A program made the translations under genes and the position numbers. 64,000 nt of DNA from Dioszegia crocea (lineage: Eukaryota; Basidiomycota; Tremellomycetes; Tremellales; Bulleribasidiaceae): NCBI GenBank assembly GCA_001600615.1, contig BCKK01000005.1, positions 186,001 through 250,000 of the forward strand. Reading direction: 5' to 3'. Positions 21,998-34,769 of the stretch are shown one piece after another; the stretch's first letter is position 1, and each line of letters begins with the position of its first letter. The notes under the pieces are model-generated. The model had not been told where the DNA came from and ran no database searches. It saw nothing but the letters and a program-made list of their open reading frames with translations.

Positions 21998-22710
21998 CCA
22001 AAGGATGGCCGTGATGGCTGTTGACGTGTAAGCTCGTTTTCGCGCGGATCAGGGACGGTACATACAGGAAGCTAGGAATGATCCAGCTGCTTCAGAAAGG
22101 CGACTAGGGCAAAGGCTTCATACTCAAACGTCCCGATCTAGGGGTCTACTCGCGTCGAATCGCTATTCTCCACCTACAAATCAATACTGGATCCCGCTTA
22201 TCGCAAAAAGGCAATCACTCACAACTTTCCGTCAACTTCGCCAGGCCAGAAGCACACTTCGTCCAAGATCTTCACACAGATGCCCTGCGTTCGTGGATCC
22301 GAGCAGCTGGTAGATACTATGGTTTAGCCTGATCAGAATGAGCGGTTGAGGGTCTGACGAGCATCATTGAGTTGGCCTTTATAGAGGATCTGAAACTGTA
22401 TCTATCGCATGTTTATTTTCATCCTCGGCCAGCCGGATGCGTTTCAAGCCCGGGCCTCGGCTTTCCTCGGTCGCCGAGCTCCGAAGAGCAAAGTCCGAAG
22501 TCCGACGGAGATCAAGCATTGTCCGCGTCGGAGTAATCTCGGAAAAACATGACGAGTCTGACATCGATCTCGACTCAAATGATGGTATTAATTGCATCTT
22601 TCAACGAGTCATACATGTCAATATCAGTCAGGTATATCTACAGGCGCACCTTTACACTCCGACCCCTACGACAGATCACCCCAATCAGAACCCTGTCAAG
22701 TTCACACAAA

Positions 22711-23503
22711 ATGAACGGCGAAAACCTAACGACCCTCCCGCCCCTTCCCGATCCCTCCAACCCCTCCAAATCTCAATCCAACACCCCCTCTTCCCCCTCC
22801 GCCCCCAATATCAAAATTACAAACCACTACCAGTACACCTCGGCTTCTTTGATACCCGACCACCTCTCCCCATCTCCCCTGGCACAGTTCTCCACTTGGC
22901 TCAAAGAAGCTTCAGACCCTAATGCTCCTACACCCGTGCGCGAGCCTGAAGCCATGGCCATCTCTACCGTCTCTCCCGATGGCGTCCCCTCTTCCCGCTT
23001 TGTCCTACTGCGCGGTGTAGACGATAAAGGTTTTGTATTCTTTACGAATTACAATTCCCGTAAATCGAGGGAATTGGCCAGTAATCCTAATATCGCCATT
23101 GTATTCTATTGGAAAGAGGTTGCGAGGCAAGTAAGGATTGTAGGCCGGGCGGAGAAGGTTGAGAAGGAGGTCTCGGATGAGTACTTCAATGGACGGCCGA
23201 AGGGGAGTCAAATTGGCGCGTGGGCGTCTGAGCAGAGTACGGTCATTGGGGAGAATACGTTGAAGGAAAGGGTGGAGGAGTACGAGGGGAAGTTCGGGGA
23301 GGGTGCGGTGGAGCGGCCTGAGCATTGGGGTGGGTGGAGAATCGTACCTAGGTCAGTCTCAAGCACAGGTTGAGTATGAGGTGTTTGCTGACCTCTCCAG
23401 CGAGGTGGAATTCTGGGCTGGTCATTCGTCCAGATTGCACGATCGGTTCAGGTACCTCGTCCAGCCTGATGGATCGTGGAAGATTGACAGGTTGGCGCCG
23501 TGA
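22711..23503 (+). CDS. PDX3: Pyridoxamine/pyridoxine 5'-phosphate oxidase
   Basis: This FMN enzyme makes pyridoxal 5'-phosphate from pyridoxamine- or pyridoxine-phosphate. Conserved blocks run in order: [88 protein letters not shown] and HWGGWRIVP. One intron (donor within 'ag|gtcagt' near 23352, acceptor at 23400) then leads to [20 protein letters not shown] and [11 protein letters not shown]. The R-L-H-D-R and L-A-P ends are diagnostic. The ATG at 22711 has a good AAA context. The frame is open upstream to 22549, so an N-terminal extension, possibly a mitochondrial presequence, cannot be excluded. About 245 residues from this start is the usual size. Confidence 0.93.
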
Positions 23504-23676
23504 GAAGTGTCGACCGGGATTGAGCCAGAATAGGGAGATAGATCAGTGGTCAATCTATCGTAGTAGTTTAAAGCCAGTGAGATGTAAACTTCCGCCCAGC
23601 CTGGTAAATCTCAAATTTGATCATAACCAGAGACCTGATACATCTACACAAACCCCATTCCCAAGCTTTTACCTAC

Positions 23677-26157
23677 TCATCGCTCTTCCCTCAGCGCCCT
23701 CTCCACCTCCCCTCTCTTCCTCTCCCTCGCCTTACCCAACGTCCCCCTCCAAACACCCACCGGCGTCTTGCCCACCCCACCCAGCCCTTCCTCCCACTTC
23801 CCCACTTCGGCCCTATCTCTCGGCGCAAACCCAATCCCCCTTCTCCTACTCTCGACCCACTTCCTCCCTTCCTCAAGTTTCTCAACTAACACCTTAAACT
23901 GATTCGCAGTCTTACCCGCCCCCGCCGTCCCTTTCTTCAAATGCCGCTTAATCGTCAAAATCGCCGGTAAGGCAATTTCAGGGAATGCGATATGTGTTGA
24001 AAAGAGCGCGTGGAAACTTGCCAATAGGTAAACAAGCTCTTCACCAATGACCTCCTGATAGATTCTGGTACGGGGATATGCTTGGGGTGCCCGAATGACA
24101 TATTCCAAATCGAGAGGTTTGAGTGTTGATTTCTTGCCGGATGTTCGGAAATCGGCCGAATCGAGTATTTCAAGTAGGTAGGGAGTGAGGGGAATGTATA
24201 TCCCAGTTTTGGAAGAGAGGGATAGGAGGGAATGGAGAATGTGGAATCGGAGAGGGAAGTATCGTGGTGATGGGAGAAGACTGCCAATTAGCTTTTGTCT
24301 ACCCACCAAATGATAAGACTCACCGGATAACACCCAAAGCAATCTGAACCAAAGGATAAACCAGGGGTTCCATCTCACTCTTCACACCTCCTCTTTCCAA
24401 CTCTGCCTCTTTTGAACAACCCGCGCCCAGGGTTCGACACCAGAAATCAATCGTATGCACAAATTGCCAATTGTATACTTTTCTGAACGCCTCTTGTCCC
24501 ACGTCCTTCTTGGGTGGACCGTCTGCTCCGCCCGCCGCGGCCCGGGATGGCGCGGCAGTGACGTCTCGGATACAATCGCGCAGGTGGACACCGAGCATTC
24601 GGATGGCGGTGAATGCGTGTGGGTAAGAAATGGGCTGGTTGAGTAGGAAGAGCTCCGATGCCGTGTTTTTCAACAAATTGAGGGTGGGGAGGGAGTGGGG
24701 AGTTGTGTGGCGTAAAGGAGCGAGCAAGGAGCGGTAGGTGTTCTGACTGTCAGCAAATGTCGTGGTAGAGTGAGACGTACCTTCAAGCAGATATCTCGAA
24801 TGGCATCATCACCACCGACAAACAGTTTCCGGACAGCCAAAAAGGCCGCGATTCGGACATTATCACTGGCAGACGACCACAAATCTAGTAGAACCTAGAG
24901 CATTAATTGAAATTCTGCGATTCGTGGTTTTGGCTCACCTTCAGATATGCCCGGACGTGCTTCCTCGCTCCCAGAACCCAGGGAACGAGCTTGCTACTCT
25001 CGCTGAGCGCAACGAGCAACAGTCCACCTGCAACTTCATCCTCCTCGCCCTCTTCCTGGCCTGGTGTAGGGCGCGACGGGAGAGTTTTGATAAAGTGTAG
25101 TAAAGTTGAAAAGTGGGATAAGATCAATCGGGTAAGTCTAGGATTGGGCTTTTTGGGCTGTGAGACTTTCCTAGTGGAGTCAGCGTTTGTCCCTGTTACA
25201 GGAGTACAAACTTACAATCTGCCATCGCGTTGAGTCTTATATGGGATATGGTGCGCTATAACCACTGGCGTAAATTTCAAGGCGGTAATAACCAGCTTGT
25301 TGAATACTGATCATCAGCAAAGACCTGACGACTGGACAAAGTGCTCACCTGCTGGACTATGGATGGCGTATTTCGTACCGCCGGCACCCTCACTCTCTTC
25401 TTCATTCATATGTGCCGCTGCCCTGAACGCAAGTAGCGTACTTCGAAGACTTTTAAGCGAATGTAACTGCCATTAGCTCAACTCCCGGATAGAGACTCAC
25501 TCTTAGCATGCCCTCTTGCCACTGCCTGAGCATTTTCCCAGTGACCACCACTTTCTTAACCACCTCTTCTTCCCCGCCTTCATCCTCTTCATCTTGATCC
25601 ATTTCCTCATCCTCATCTCCATCCTCCTCTTCATCCCCATCCTCCATATCCTCATCTTCACCCTCTGCTCCATCCCCGAAATCCAACAAATTCCTATCAT
25701 TCTCCGCCAAATATTTGAAGAATTCCGGATCCTTCTTCTCCAAATCCTTCATAGCCTTCTTCATGGCTTCTTCGTCCCTCTCCAACTCTTCACCCATCTC
25801 ACTCCCTTCATCCTCTTCACTCTCCCCTTCACTCAAATCATCCCCCTCATCCTCCTCATCAGGCGCATCAGGCGGACCCGCCAATCCCCCATCTCCACTA
25901 AACAACTCATCCACTGTCCTTGCCACTCCACCCGCCCGTCCACCCATACCCGCCTTCTTCATATCCCGCGCATTCTCATCCGAATCTTCATCCTCGCTGA
26001 CACCCTCGTCGGCCGGCTTCCCACGCTGCTTGGAGCGCTGAGCGAGTTTTTCGTCAAACTTCCGTTTAGACTGTTGGAGACTTCGACGCTTTTGGATCGT
26101 CTCCTTCAGCTTGCCAGACGAGGCGAACTTCTTGAATTGCTTGGAAGGTTTCGCCAT
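23677..26157 (-). CDS. NOC2: NOC2-like nucleolar complex protein (60S ribosome assembly)
   Basis: NOC2 pairs with NOC1 and NOC3 to move pre-60S particles through the nucleolus. The N-terminus MAKPSKQFKKFASSGKLKET is typical, followed by a basic KRR tract and a very acidic Asp/Glu region (25530-25900). The conserved core begins DPEFFKYLAENDRNLLDF. Later exons include VFNKLVITALKFTPVVIAHH, LLLVALSESSKLVPWVL, ARKHVRAYLK, SASDNVRIAAFLAVRKLF, AFRKVYNWQFVHTIDFWCR and YFPLRFHILHSLLSLSSKTG with IYIPLTPYLLEIL. The end is basic. About seven exons are needed. The 3' end converges with the PDX3 homologue, whose stop is about 170 bases away. Confidence 0.93.
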
Positions 26158-26457
26158 TGTTTATGAGTAGGGTGAGATGGTAGGCAAACTGGGCAAATTT
26201 GCAGAGCGAGTTCTGAAATTCTGCCAAGTTCCGACGGAAGCGGGATCAGAATGAAACAGGTCACGTGAGTGACACGTCCCCTTATGACCGCGATATCATG
26301 ATCCTTTGTCTACTCGTCCACCTTATACACCTATGCTCTAACGACTCTTTGGTCGCTGAAAGCACTGCCAGCCGACAGATCTGGTCGTGAAGTGCAGATC
26401 CAGCGAAAACCCCTTTTCGATTGAGGTGCAGAATCCCTCAGGGCAGCTCGATCTACC

Positions 26458-29084
26458 ATGGCCTCCCGGCTAGTCCTATATGGGACGATATCGACTCTTG
26501 GCGCCGCATCAGTCATAGGGTCTGCCTTGCACACAAGGGCGAACTTCTACGCCGCAGCTGTGGCTGTCGGACGAAGCTCGGGCGCTTTGATGGTTCTGGC
26601 GAACTTTGCGCTGTTCAACACAATCTGTTTTGGAATCGCCGTCAAGACTGTCTTCTTTGGCAGATTGAGGAGTATAGAATATGAGGTGAGTTCTTGATCG
26701 GTAATTGGTGGAGCGTATCCGTAGAGAGGCCTTCGATCAGCTGCATGAGACTTGTGGACAGACCCCACAATCAGCTTGAGCTGTCCAGCGGCAACTTCTC
26801 AATGTCAATCCGTACATTGCTGACGAGCAGCACCTATTCGAAAGACTCTGGCTCTTCCTCACTGAGTCTCTCCTCGCACTCACCATCTTCCGAGACGACT
26901 TCTCTGCGCCCTTCGCAGTAATGTACGGCCTATTGCTCTTCCTAAAGTGTTTCCACTGGATCACAGCCGATCGAGTAGACTACGTAAGTCTGTCTTACTA
27001 CTCAGCTCACCACATAGATGGATCAAATCCCACCGCCTGGCCCTCTAACCCTCTTCCACATTCGCTGCTCGACCATCATTGGCCTTCTGACCATCATCGA
27101 TTGCGCCTTAGTCGTCTACTCGCTCGAATCCATCATCGTCGACGGCGTCTCGGCAATGGTTCTCTTCGCTTCGGAATTCATGATCCTCCTTGCGTCCATA
27201 TCAGGCACTTCTGCACGATATGGCGTAGGGCTCATCGACCTCCGACGGGCCAGAGGGAGAGACGACGCACCGAGCTGGGAAGAAAAGAGCATGTACCTTT
27301 TTTACGTCGATTTGGCCGTCGGTAAGTCTGCGCCCCTCTTCCGTCGACATGTGCTAATGAATCAGACTTCGCAAAGCTGCTCACTTACCTCACCTTCTTC
27401 CTTGTTATTCTTCTCAACTATGGTCTCCCGCTCCATATCCTCCGAGACGTCTATATGACCCTTCGCTCATTCCTATCCCGATGCTCCGATCTCGTCCGCT
27501 ACCGCCGCGCTACAAAAGATATGGACTCACTCTATCCCAACGCTACCACCGAGGACCTGGCGCGGAATGGTGATGTCACATGTATCATCTGCAGGGAAGA
27601 GATGATACCGTATCAGTCACCCGCTGAACGGGCAGCGGCAGCGGCAGCGGCTTTGGCAGCGGGGACGGAAGCGCCACCGCCTGCAGAAGAGGGAGGACCC
27701 AACGAGACACCCAAGCGATTACAGTGTGGGCATATCTTCCACTTCCATTGTCTGCGGAGTTGGTTAGAGAGACAGCAGAGTTGTCCGACTTGGTATGTCC
27801 TCATTCCCCAACTTTAGCTAATGTGATAGTCGCCGAGATGTCCTTCGTACTCCGGCTCAAACCCGACCTGGACCACGCCCAGCAGGACAAGGCGTCAATG
27901 TCCAAATTAATCCCCCAGCTCCAGCTCCGGGTGCTTTACCACGCGCGAACGCCCCGCCAGGCGCCCCAAATCCTATACAAGCAGTATATGACCAATACTT
28001 CCGACCTCCCCAACCCCAGCTGCCTCCCCAACCCACGGCAACAGTGCCCGGACCTACCCCTTCCCTCACTTCCCCTTCCGCTCAAAATACCCGAGACCAA
28101 AACATACAATCGGGAATATGGGGCGGTCCAATCGCCCCAGGCCGGTTCTTCTCAACACCTTTCGGAGCTGCACCAGCATGGCCACCTTCTACATCCACAT
28201 CGCCACAGACCCATACCCCCCTAAATCCCCGACCGACCCGATCGCAAGGGGTTCATATGCCTATCATCCGTCTACCCGAACCAGGCTCCTCAGCATCCCC
28301 ATCAGCTTCGGGTTCAAGTAGCAATACCGCTACTCCCCCAGCGTCCAATCCTACCCGATCCGACGCTAGCCCCGGCGCTCGTCAAGTACCAGCTCCTCTC
28401 GATGATCTGGGTGCATCAGGAAGATATTCGCCGCACATCGCCTCTGGGTCAAATACACCCTTCACTTCAAATCCACCTCAGGTATTTGGGCAGGCCGGGA
28501 TAGAGTCTGTAAGGGCGGAACTGGAAGATGAGTCGGAAGTGGAGCAAGGGGATGCGAGGAAGGCAGCTGCCGAGGCGGCATTGAGGCGTATGGGGCTAAG
28601 ATCGGCATCGAGGGCGACGGCGATACCGAAGATGAGCCCCGTATCGCTTACTGTCCCCGACATCGGATCATCTGGCGCACTTCCCATATCACCAACATCC
28701 GATGAGACCAGGGCCGCCCCACCAACTCGGCCAGGACTTACCGGCCCCAATACCTCAGCCAAAGATAAAGGCAAGGGCAAAGCCACGGCCCCTTCCTCTG
28801 ATCCACTGGGCCAACGACCGACGGTGACTCCATATCTCACTCGGCCTGGATCCGATTTATGGGCGGCACAGACGTCATTATCTGAACGGCTATTGAGTAG
28901 GCGCGAAGATAGGGAAGAAGGGCGAGGAGTATTGACGATGGATGGAACTCAGGATGCATTAGAGGAGAGATTGAGGTTGCTTAGGGAGGTGGATGAGGTG
29001 GTTTGGGGTTTGGTGGGCGAGTTGAGCAGGGTTCAGAGTGGGTGGGAAGGAAGGCGTGATGAGGAACAGCCAGGGGAAGATTAA
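26458..29084 (+). CDS. HRD1: HRD1/synoviolin-like ER membrane RING-H2 ubiquitin ligase
   Basis: HRD1 is the E3 ligase and retro-translocation channel of ER-associated degradation. The N-terminal helices include YGTISTLGAASVIGSALHT and VGRSSGALMVLANFALFNT. After a ~170-base intron the conserved EHLFERLW equivalent and LFLTESLLALTIFRDDFSAP follow. Further helices include IRCSTIIGLLTIIDCALVVY and LTYLTFFLVILLNYGLPLHI. The RING-H2 reads CIICREEM, then an Ala/Pro/Glu-rich insert of about 40 residues, then LQCGHIFHFHCLRSWLERQ and QSCPTC, the last Cys completed across an intron near 27793. A long Pro/Ser-rich cytosolic tail follows. An insert at this RING position also occurs in yeast Hrd1. The start ATG at 26458 opens MASRLVLYG. 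Confidence 0.92.
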
Positions 29085-29436
29085 TCGTCAGTAGGATTTG
29101 TAAGTATCTCTATGTGGGCTCGGCTTCATAGGTCCGATCGTGTTGGTCCTACTCACTGTGCTTACCGATACCGAGACGTACCGAGGACGGTAGAGGGTCA
29201 GTCGCCCGGAATGACGCTGAGTTCCATCGTCAACACAGCATACTCCCTTTCTCGTTCCGCCACGCTTTGACAAAACGCCGTTTATCCCCGCAGATCCTTT
29301 CACATCGATCTCGTTTCAGTTCGGTGACAGTCACTTGTCGCCTATCAACTTTGAGCGCACTTCACATTCACATCCCCCGCCTCAATCCACAAACCTTAGA
29401 TCACATCACCACAACAAGCTTCAGTAATTTTACACA

Positions 29437-31283
29437 ATGTCGACAATCACACGAGCCTACCCCTCTACGGACACTGCGACCTCAACCTACCAACCTGTGC
29501 TGGATGATACGATCCGTCAGTTCCTGGGCGCGATGGCGTCTCTCCACGCACAGCGATCAATGGGACGTAGCAGAACCCCTGACTCGGCGGGATCCGAGGT
29601 CGAGCGTTCTGACAAAATGGCGGGCCAGAATGAGCAAGGATCCCAGCCTCTTCTGACGCCTGGATCGACGAACACAGGACATATCCGTGATGTGCGCTCC
29701 ACCAATCCTGTTACAGACGCACCGGGTGGACATGTCAAAGAGGTAGGCATCGGCTTTTCCTCTCATGATTGGCTAACCATAGCTTACAACACAGCCCATC
29801 GTCCAACCTGACAGCAAAGGTACAGCCGACATAGCGTCGACATTCTCCCGACCCGGAAAGGATCAGCTTCACACACACCACATGGCCGAAGCCAACGAAG
29901 CGATCCTGCGGAGCAGCCTTCCTAGGTCAGACAGACTCGGAGAGGACGCGTCTTCCGCGGACAAGGCACGGTACATACACATGCTACTGAACACGATGCA
30001 GACGCCTCGGTCGAAATACGACTACCTGCCAAGTCTCATACCCACATCGGCCAATATCGAAAAGACCATCGACGTGAGTTTGGTTCTGGTGTTCCAGAGC
30101 TGTGGATTAGCTGATATTCCAGGCGTCATTTGAGCAGAATCTCGCTGGCCGTAAGACCCTTTTCTTCCTGGGTCAATCCACCCACTGACCACGCAGCCAA
30201 ACTCAACGCGGATGGCAGCTATGATACCATTCTCACCGTGAAGTTTCTGCGTCATGGGCAAGGTAAGTCCGTACGTGGAATATCTGCTGACAGATCAGCG
30301 ATGCACAATATCGGAATCAAGACAGTACGTCTTATATGCTAATGCATTCTCAACTGACATGCAGGGTCCGGATGCTGCCCTGACCGATGAGGGGATCGAG
30401 CAGGCTATCGATCAAGGAAAAGCCTTGCAGGTCGCCATCACTGCTGGAAAAGCTTCATCGGCCGATCTAGATATCAGCAGCGATTTGTCCCGATGCGTCC
30501 ATACCCTCGACCATTTGCGCGCAGGCCTCGATTCGCCCGATGCCGAGACACCGAGATTCATCATGCCTGTAAGTCTTTCACAGCTTCGTATTTGCTTCAG
30601 GTTACTGATATACTCCAGTGTTTCCAAGAGAAACCGAGCTCCAGAACGGAGTCACGCGCCCAATCAAGTCGAGATCCCTCCGTCCCCTTCCAGTTTGACG
30701 GTCCCTTTGTCAACGGTGGCAGCACCAAGGGCACGCAGAGTCCCTGGGAGAACGTGCTCTATGAGTCAATGCCACATCTACTGAACAGGTGTTATGAGAA
30801 TGTGGGCGTGCTTGCTCAGATTGGCACTGGCTTGACCCGACGTACCGGCAAGACAGGCAAGTAAGAGCAATTTTCCAAGTGGCCGGAGCTGACGATGCGG
30901 CAGACCAAACCATTCTGGTTTCGGGCCACGAGGGAACTGGACAATACCTCTGGGATGCCTGCCGCGAGATTGCTGGCAAGTCAGAGGATACCGTCAATTG
31001 CAAGTTTTCCAACGCCGAAATCAAGACTCTCCGCATTCACCTCAGGACAGCAAAGGACGGCACGGTCTCGCTTGTCAGTCAGGGCAACGACGTGGTCACG
31101 TTCGGCGATTCTCTGGTCGCGCCGGAATTTGCTGACCAGCACGAATGGCGGGAAGAGGAGGCTCGGAAGGCGGATGGAGAATGGCAATGCGCTAAAGCAG
31201 AATACGATACGACAACCGCTCACGGCGACTCATTGATCCACGATGCAAAGCAAAACGACAACTCGCTCACTGGGCGCCTCTAA
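29437..31283 (+). CDS. Histidine phosphatase superfamily (phosphoglycerate mutase-like) protein
   Basis: The catalytic RHG motif reads VKFLRHGQAMHNIGIKT, with the codon after RHGQ split by an intron and a 26-base micro-exon (30299-30324) supplying AMHNIGIKT. Other family features are GPDAALTDEGIEQAIDQGKA, SSDLSRCVHTLDHLRAGL, and a second catalytic His in ILVSGHEGTGQYLWDACREI. The N-terminal ~150 residues are Ser/Thr-rich and probably disordered. The end carries a charged C-terminal tail. Related fungal proteins are poorly characterised; dephosphorylation of a small metabolite is likely but the substrate cannot be told. About eight exons are needed. Confidence 0.82.
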
Positions 31284-32005
31284 CTCAATGTCCAATTACA
31301 TCCGGCGGCAATTCGATATGCTCCACGCCGTCAAGGCCTAGGTCAAGCTAGCTGCATCTGTGATTCGTATACGCATGCATCTGAATGTCATCATGCTTCG
31401 AGAGATGGCTCCTAGACTCTGGGAGGACGTCTGGACTCTGACTGCAAAATGCCTCGTGTCCAGCTGATCTTTTTCTTCTCCACGCATCAACGGGAGCCCT
31501 GAATGCGATAGAGCTTAGACCGACTGACACTCATGCTGCTGTTTAAAACTAGTCCGGCCATCTGGGTGTCTCTTCTGGCCGATTGAAACTCCAGCTTGCA
31601 ATCGCAAGGTCGACTTTCTCCAGCTATCCGTATTTGCAGCGGGATGACACAAGTCGGTGGAATTGACCTCTCTCAAATCCGTGACCCTGAATGCTTTGGC
31701 TGACTTGCCCGCTCGCAGGGTCAGTCTCGCTCAATCCTTTCGGACGAGCCATGTTTCGGGACCGACCCCTGGACGCTCCTTTCCTGTACCCCCTCAGGAG
31801 AGGCGCCCGAAACACGGTCTCCTCCCTCGACACACTCATGCACATGGGTGATTGAGACATTTTCGATGAGCGAAAGCGCAACTATTGGATTTCGGCTGAT
31901 CTCCTCCACTCTCATCGGCCAAGAACTCCTACATCGACCCCTCTCCGACGTATCATCTCGTCCATCGTGGTATCGTCCGCCAGCTGCCTCAAGACAGACT
32001 CCAGC
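31284..32005. other. Intergenic, no supported gene
   Basis: Only short open frames occur, antisense or without motifs. The stretch spans the 3' region of the histidine phosphatase and the promoter of the next plus-strand gene. Confidence 0.45.
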
Positions 32006-32563
32006 ATGCCTGCCCACGACCGACGTCAAAAGACAGAGCGTGTCCCACTCTTCTTCGATCAGACCAGAAGCTCTGAGATGGGTGAACAGAGCCGGAGCGC
32101 CAACCGCGATACCGCCTCCAGTCATCAATCAGATGACACGAGCACAGGGCATCAAGAACGTATCCAAGCTACCGGGACACAACCCGCTCTGACTCAATCT
32201 CAACTCTTTTGGCTCAAGGCGAAACGAGCCGATGAGTTGGCACACAGGCGGGGCGGCCGAGCCGATCTCGATTCAGAGATAGCGGGGCAAAAGTCGAAGG
32301 CCAAAACGAGGGAGCGTTGGGACGCTGCAAACGAAGCGGACAAGTCGAGGGACGCTTTGGCGAAGCAGCATTATGAGGAGACTGGGGTAGACGACTATAC
32401 CACAGAATTTGAAGGGGAGTCCTCAGATGAGCACGACAGTCGATTCTCCGAGGATCAAGCCGACATCGGCGATGGCAGGGGACAGGCATCAACCCAAGAA
32501 TCGTCATCGTCGAAGGCGAAAAAGCGGGGGTTAGAGAACTCCCGAGGAAGGCGAGGTCGCTGA
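32006..32563 (+). CDS. Hypothetical hydrophilic protein
   Basis: This is a single open frame of about 185 residues from the ATG at 32006 (MPAHDRRQKTERV). A longer frame starts at 31967. The composition is rich in Gln, Ser, Lys, Asp and Glu. A predicted helical, possibly coiled region runs LTQSQLFWLKAKRADELAHR, then KTRERWDAANEADKSRDALA. An acidic patch (EFEGESSDEHDSRFSEDQAD) follows, and the C-terminus is basic (KKRGLENSRGRRGR), resembling a nuclear localisation signal. I recognise no family. Translation is uncertain, but the composition is unlike the random frames around it. Confidence 0.5.
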   Translation: MPAHDRRQKTERVPLFFDQTRSSEMGEQSRSANRDTASSHQSDDTSTGHQERIQATGTQPALTQSQLFWLKAKRADELAHRRGGRADLDSEIAGQKSKAKTRERWDAANEADKSRDALAKQHYEETGVDDYTTEFEGESSDEHDSRFSEDQADIGDGRGQASTQESSSSKAKKRGLENSRGRRGR

Positions 32564-33139
32564 GTTAGGTCGTTGAGCGGTGCAGATGGGGTAGGCGCGG
32601 TGTAGTACAGGGGCTTAAGTTCATGGAATTAGTACTTTGGGCGCTCGAAGATGCGGTGTATATAGGGGCTGCTAAGCTGAAGCTGAGATCGATGCATGTC
32701 GAGCTGGACTTTTGAGGGGGAAAAATATGGACGTCATCGTTTTTACCACCTACTTGGGTGCTACTCGAGCTCCCGGGCGCAACAATACCCTGTAGATCAT
32801 CACTATGTGACGTTGTCAACGAGAGGCAAGCAGAGCATGACCGATCGATCGTTTCAGCAGTCAACAGTCCTTTGACTCGTTTCACCCATGCCCCCCTTGT
32901 GGACCCGGACATTTGGGACCTACATTCTCCTCCCCCCTCACAATCCCCACTCGTCACGCCCCTGCTTCTCCGCTTCTCCGCTTCCGAGAGGCGTCTTCCG
33001 ATTCTGTTTCGGTCCACTGCCGATTCCCGATCTCACCCGACCCGGACATGTCGGTGGTTGTCAGGTCGCGCTCTTCGTTGGCCACCCATCAGCAACCTCA
33101 GTCAGCTCTTCACTTTACCATCAAACTTGTTTTCTCCAG

Positions 33140-33490
33140 ATGACGAGCATCACCCAATCCAGCGAGAACCCATACACCAGAGTGCGGGCGAGTGGTGTAC
33201 TGTCGTCCCCCGCCACCCGCTTCTACGATGTCGACACATTTGCGCGATACCAGGACAAGGCACTTCCAATGGTCCCTCCCAGTACCAGCTCGCGATCCTT
33301 GTCCACCATGTCCAACGGGTCTGATACTACCCCCGAAATCTCAGCACCCTCATCTTCTCGGACATCCTCGGACATCCACACGGGACGCTCAGAGCGCTCA
33401 AGTGCGGGTTCCCAGCCCAACAAGGCCCTTCGTCTGCGGCGATCAATGTCGTCTGGAACGTTGGAGCGGGAGTCGAGTCCTCAGCAATGA
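33140..33490 (+). CDS. Hypothetical Ser-rich small protein
   Basis: The open frame of about 116 residues starts MTSITQSSENPYTRVRASGV. It has a conserved-looking block FYDVDTFARYQDKALPMVP, then a Ser/Thr-rich tail with KALRLRRSMSSGTLERESSP, a possible kinase target (RRSMS). No domain is recognised. The upstream part of the frame (from 32888) is Pro-rich and looks like 5' UTR. The ATG at 33140 follows a CT-rich tract, as is typical in this genome. Confidence 0.45.
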   Translation: MTSITQSSENPYTRVRASGVLSSPATRFYDVDTFARYQDKALPMVPPSTSSRSLSTMSNGSDTTPEISAPSSSRTSSDIHTGRSERSSAGSQPNKALRLRRSMSSGTLERESSPQQ

Positions 33491-33710
33491 GGGTTGTGAA
33501 TGAAGCAAATGACCAGAGGGAGTGAGACAAGATGTAGCGCCGGACCATCGAGTGTGTGAGATCGAGCGATTGTATGTATGTAAGTAGTCAGAGATGTTAG
33601 TGACCTTACCATATGAAGCGCGCGCATGATCGAATTGGCGCACGTCCAAGCTTAGAAAAGGTCCATGCGGATTGTGCAAGCCCCTCACTCCCAACCTGAC
33701 CACCTTGGCC

Positions 33711-34769
33711 TCACTGCTCTTCGCCCTCAGCCTCTACTGCAGCCTTCCCTTTCCCTTTCCCCTTCTTGCCACCCGTCTTCGCCTGCGCCTTGATCTTCTC
33801 CCTTTCCTCTCTGTTCACCTTCTCCCTCTCCTCCTTGATTTCCCTATACCGCTTAACCACCCTCTCCCTCTCCTCCTCCAACAATCTCTTCTGCCCAGCA
33901 TTGAGCGGATCTCTCCCTAGCGTAGTAAACACCGATGCCCCCTTCTGCCCCTCGGCCCCCTTCTTCGCCGACATCCGCATATGTGGCAACTGCGGTGGTG
34001 CCTGCGCAATATCGTTCAATCGCCTCGGACCAGGTTTGGGCGCAAACACCTTAACCGGTCTATTCTCCGGTTCGAGATAATCCCCTTCCTCATCTGGTCT
34101 CTTCCGCTTCTTGACGTCCTTGTCTCCTCCCTCTCCGTCCGCTCCAGCCTCCTTGGCACCCTTTGCCTCTATCGCCGCCGCCTTCTTTGCCTCCTTTGCT
34201 TCCTTGATGGCCTTGACCTGATCGGCGCGTAACGACCCCGCAGACTTGATAGCCTGATTCACTCCCGGCCGCAGGAAGTTCTCTATCCGCCGATTATAAT
34301 CCCCCAGCTTCTCGTGCGGTAAGATGGAAGGTATAGCCGTTGGAGCCGCCTCTTTCTCCTTGCCCTTGATCAAGACAGGCTCTTTGGCGAATGCAGATAT
34401 GGAGGGGGTAGATCCGTTCGCCTGCTTCTTCTTCTTGGGACGGTATTCGCCCGTGTCCTCGCCGGATTTGCCGCCGCGCTCCCGGAACTTGGCGCGGGAT
34501 TCCAGGGCGTTCAAGATCCGGCTTGCCGAACGGGGAGTGTCATCTTTGATTTGAGCGAGGGAGGGGTCAAGGTTGGAGCCCCTGAGCAATCAGCATTGGC
34601 TCTGCTGTACCGCCAAAGAACAATCCGGCGAGTGAGTACAGGTGGACCTGGTCCAGGAGACCTACTTCTTCTTCCGCTCTTCGACTCGAGTGGTGGATTT
34701 TGCGCCTTGAAAGTCAGCAGACTACAAAATACACTCTCACAGATCAGTACACGTACGCTTGTGAGGCAT
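33711..34769 (-). CDS. Lys/Glu-rich, probably nuclear or nucleolar protein
   Basis: Three exons fit: MPHKR from the ATG at 34767-34769, then AKSTTRVEERKKK, then GSNLDPSLAQIKDDTPRSAS and onward. Visible blocks are RILNALESRAKFRERGGKSG, LPHEKLGDYNRRIENFLRPG, and a long Lys/Ala/Glu helix (KAIKEAKEAKKAAAIEAKGA). RPVKVFAPKPGPRRLNDIAQ and APPQLPHMR follow. A C-terminal charged coiled coil is EEERERVVKRYREIKEERE, and the end is KKGKGKGKAAVEAEGEEQ. The charged make-up and conserved-looking blocks suggest a ribosome-biogenesis or RNA-binding role, possibly CCDC137-like, but I do not recognise the family with confidence. Confidence 0.75.

Noticed and set aside
25516..26166. 216-codon plus-strand open frame
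   Set aside because: It is antisense to the acidic N-terminal tract of NOC2; Asp/Glu codons read backwards give Leu/Ile/Phe/Ser and few stops.
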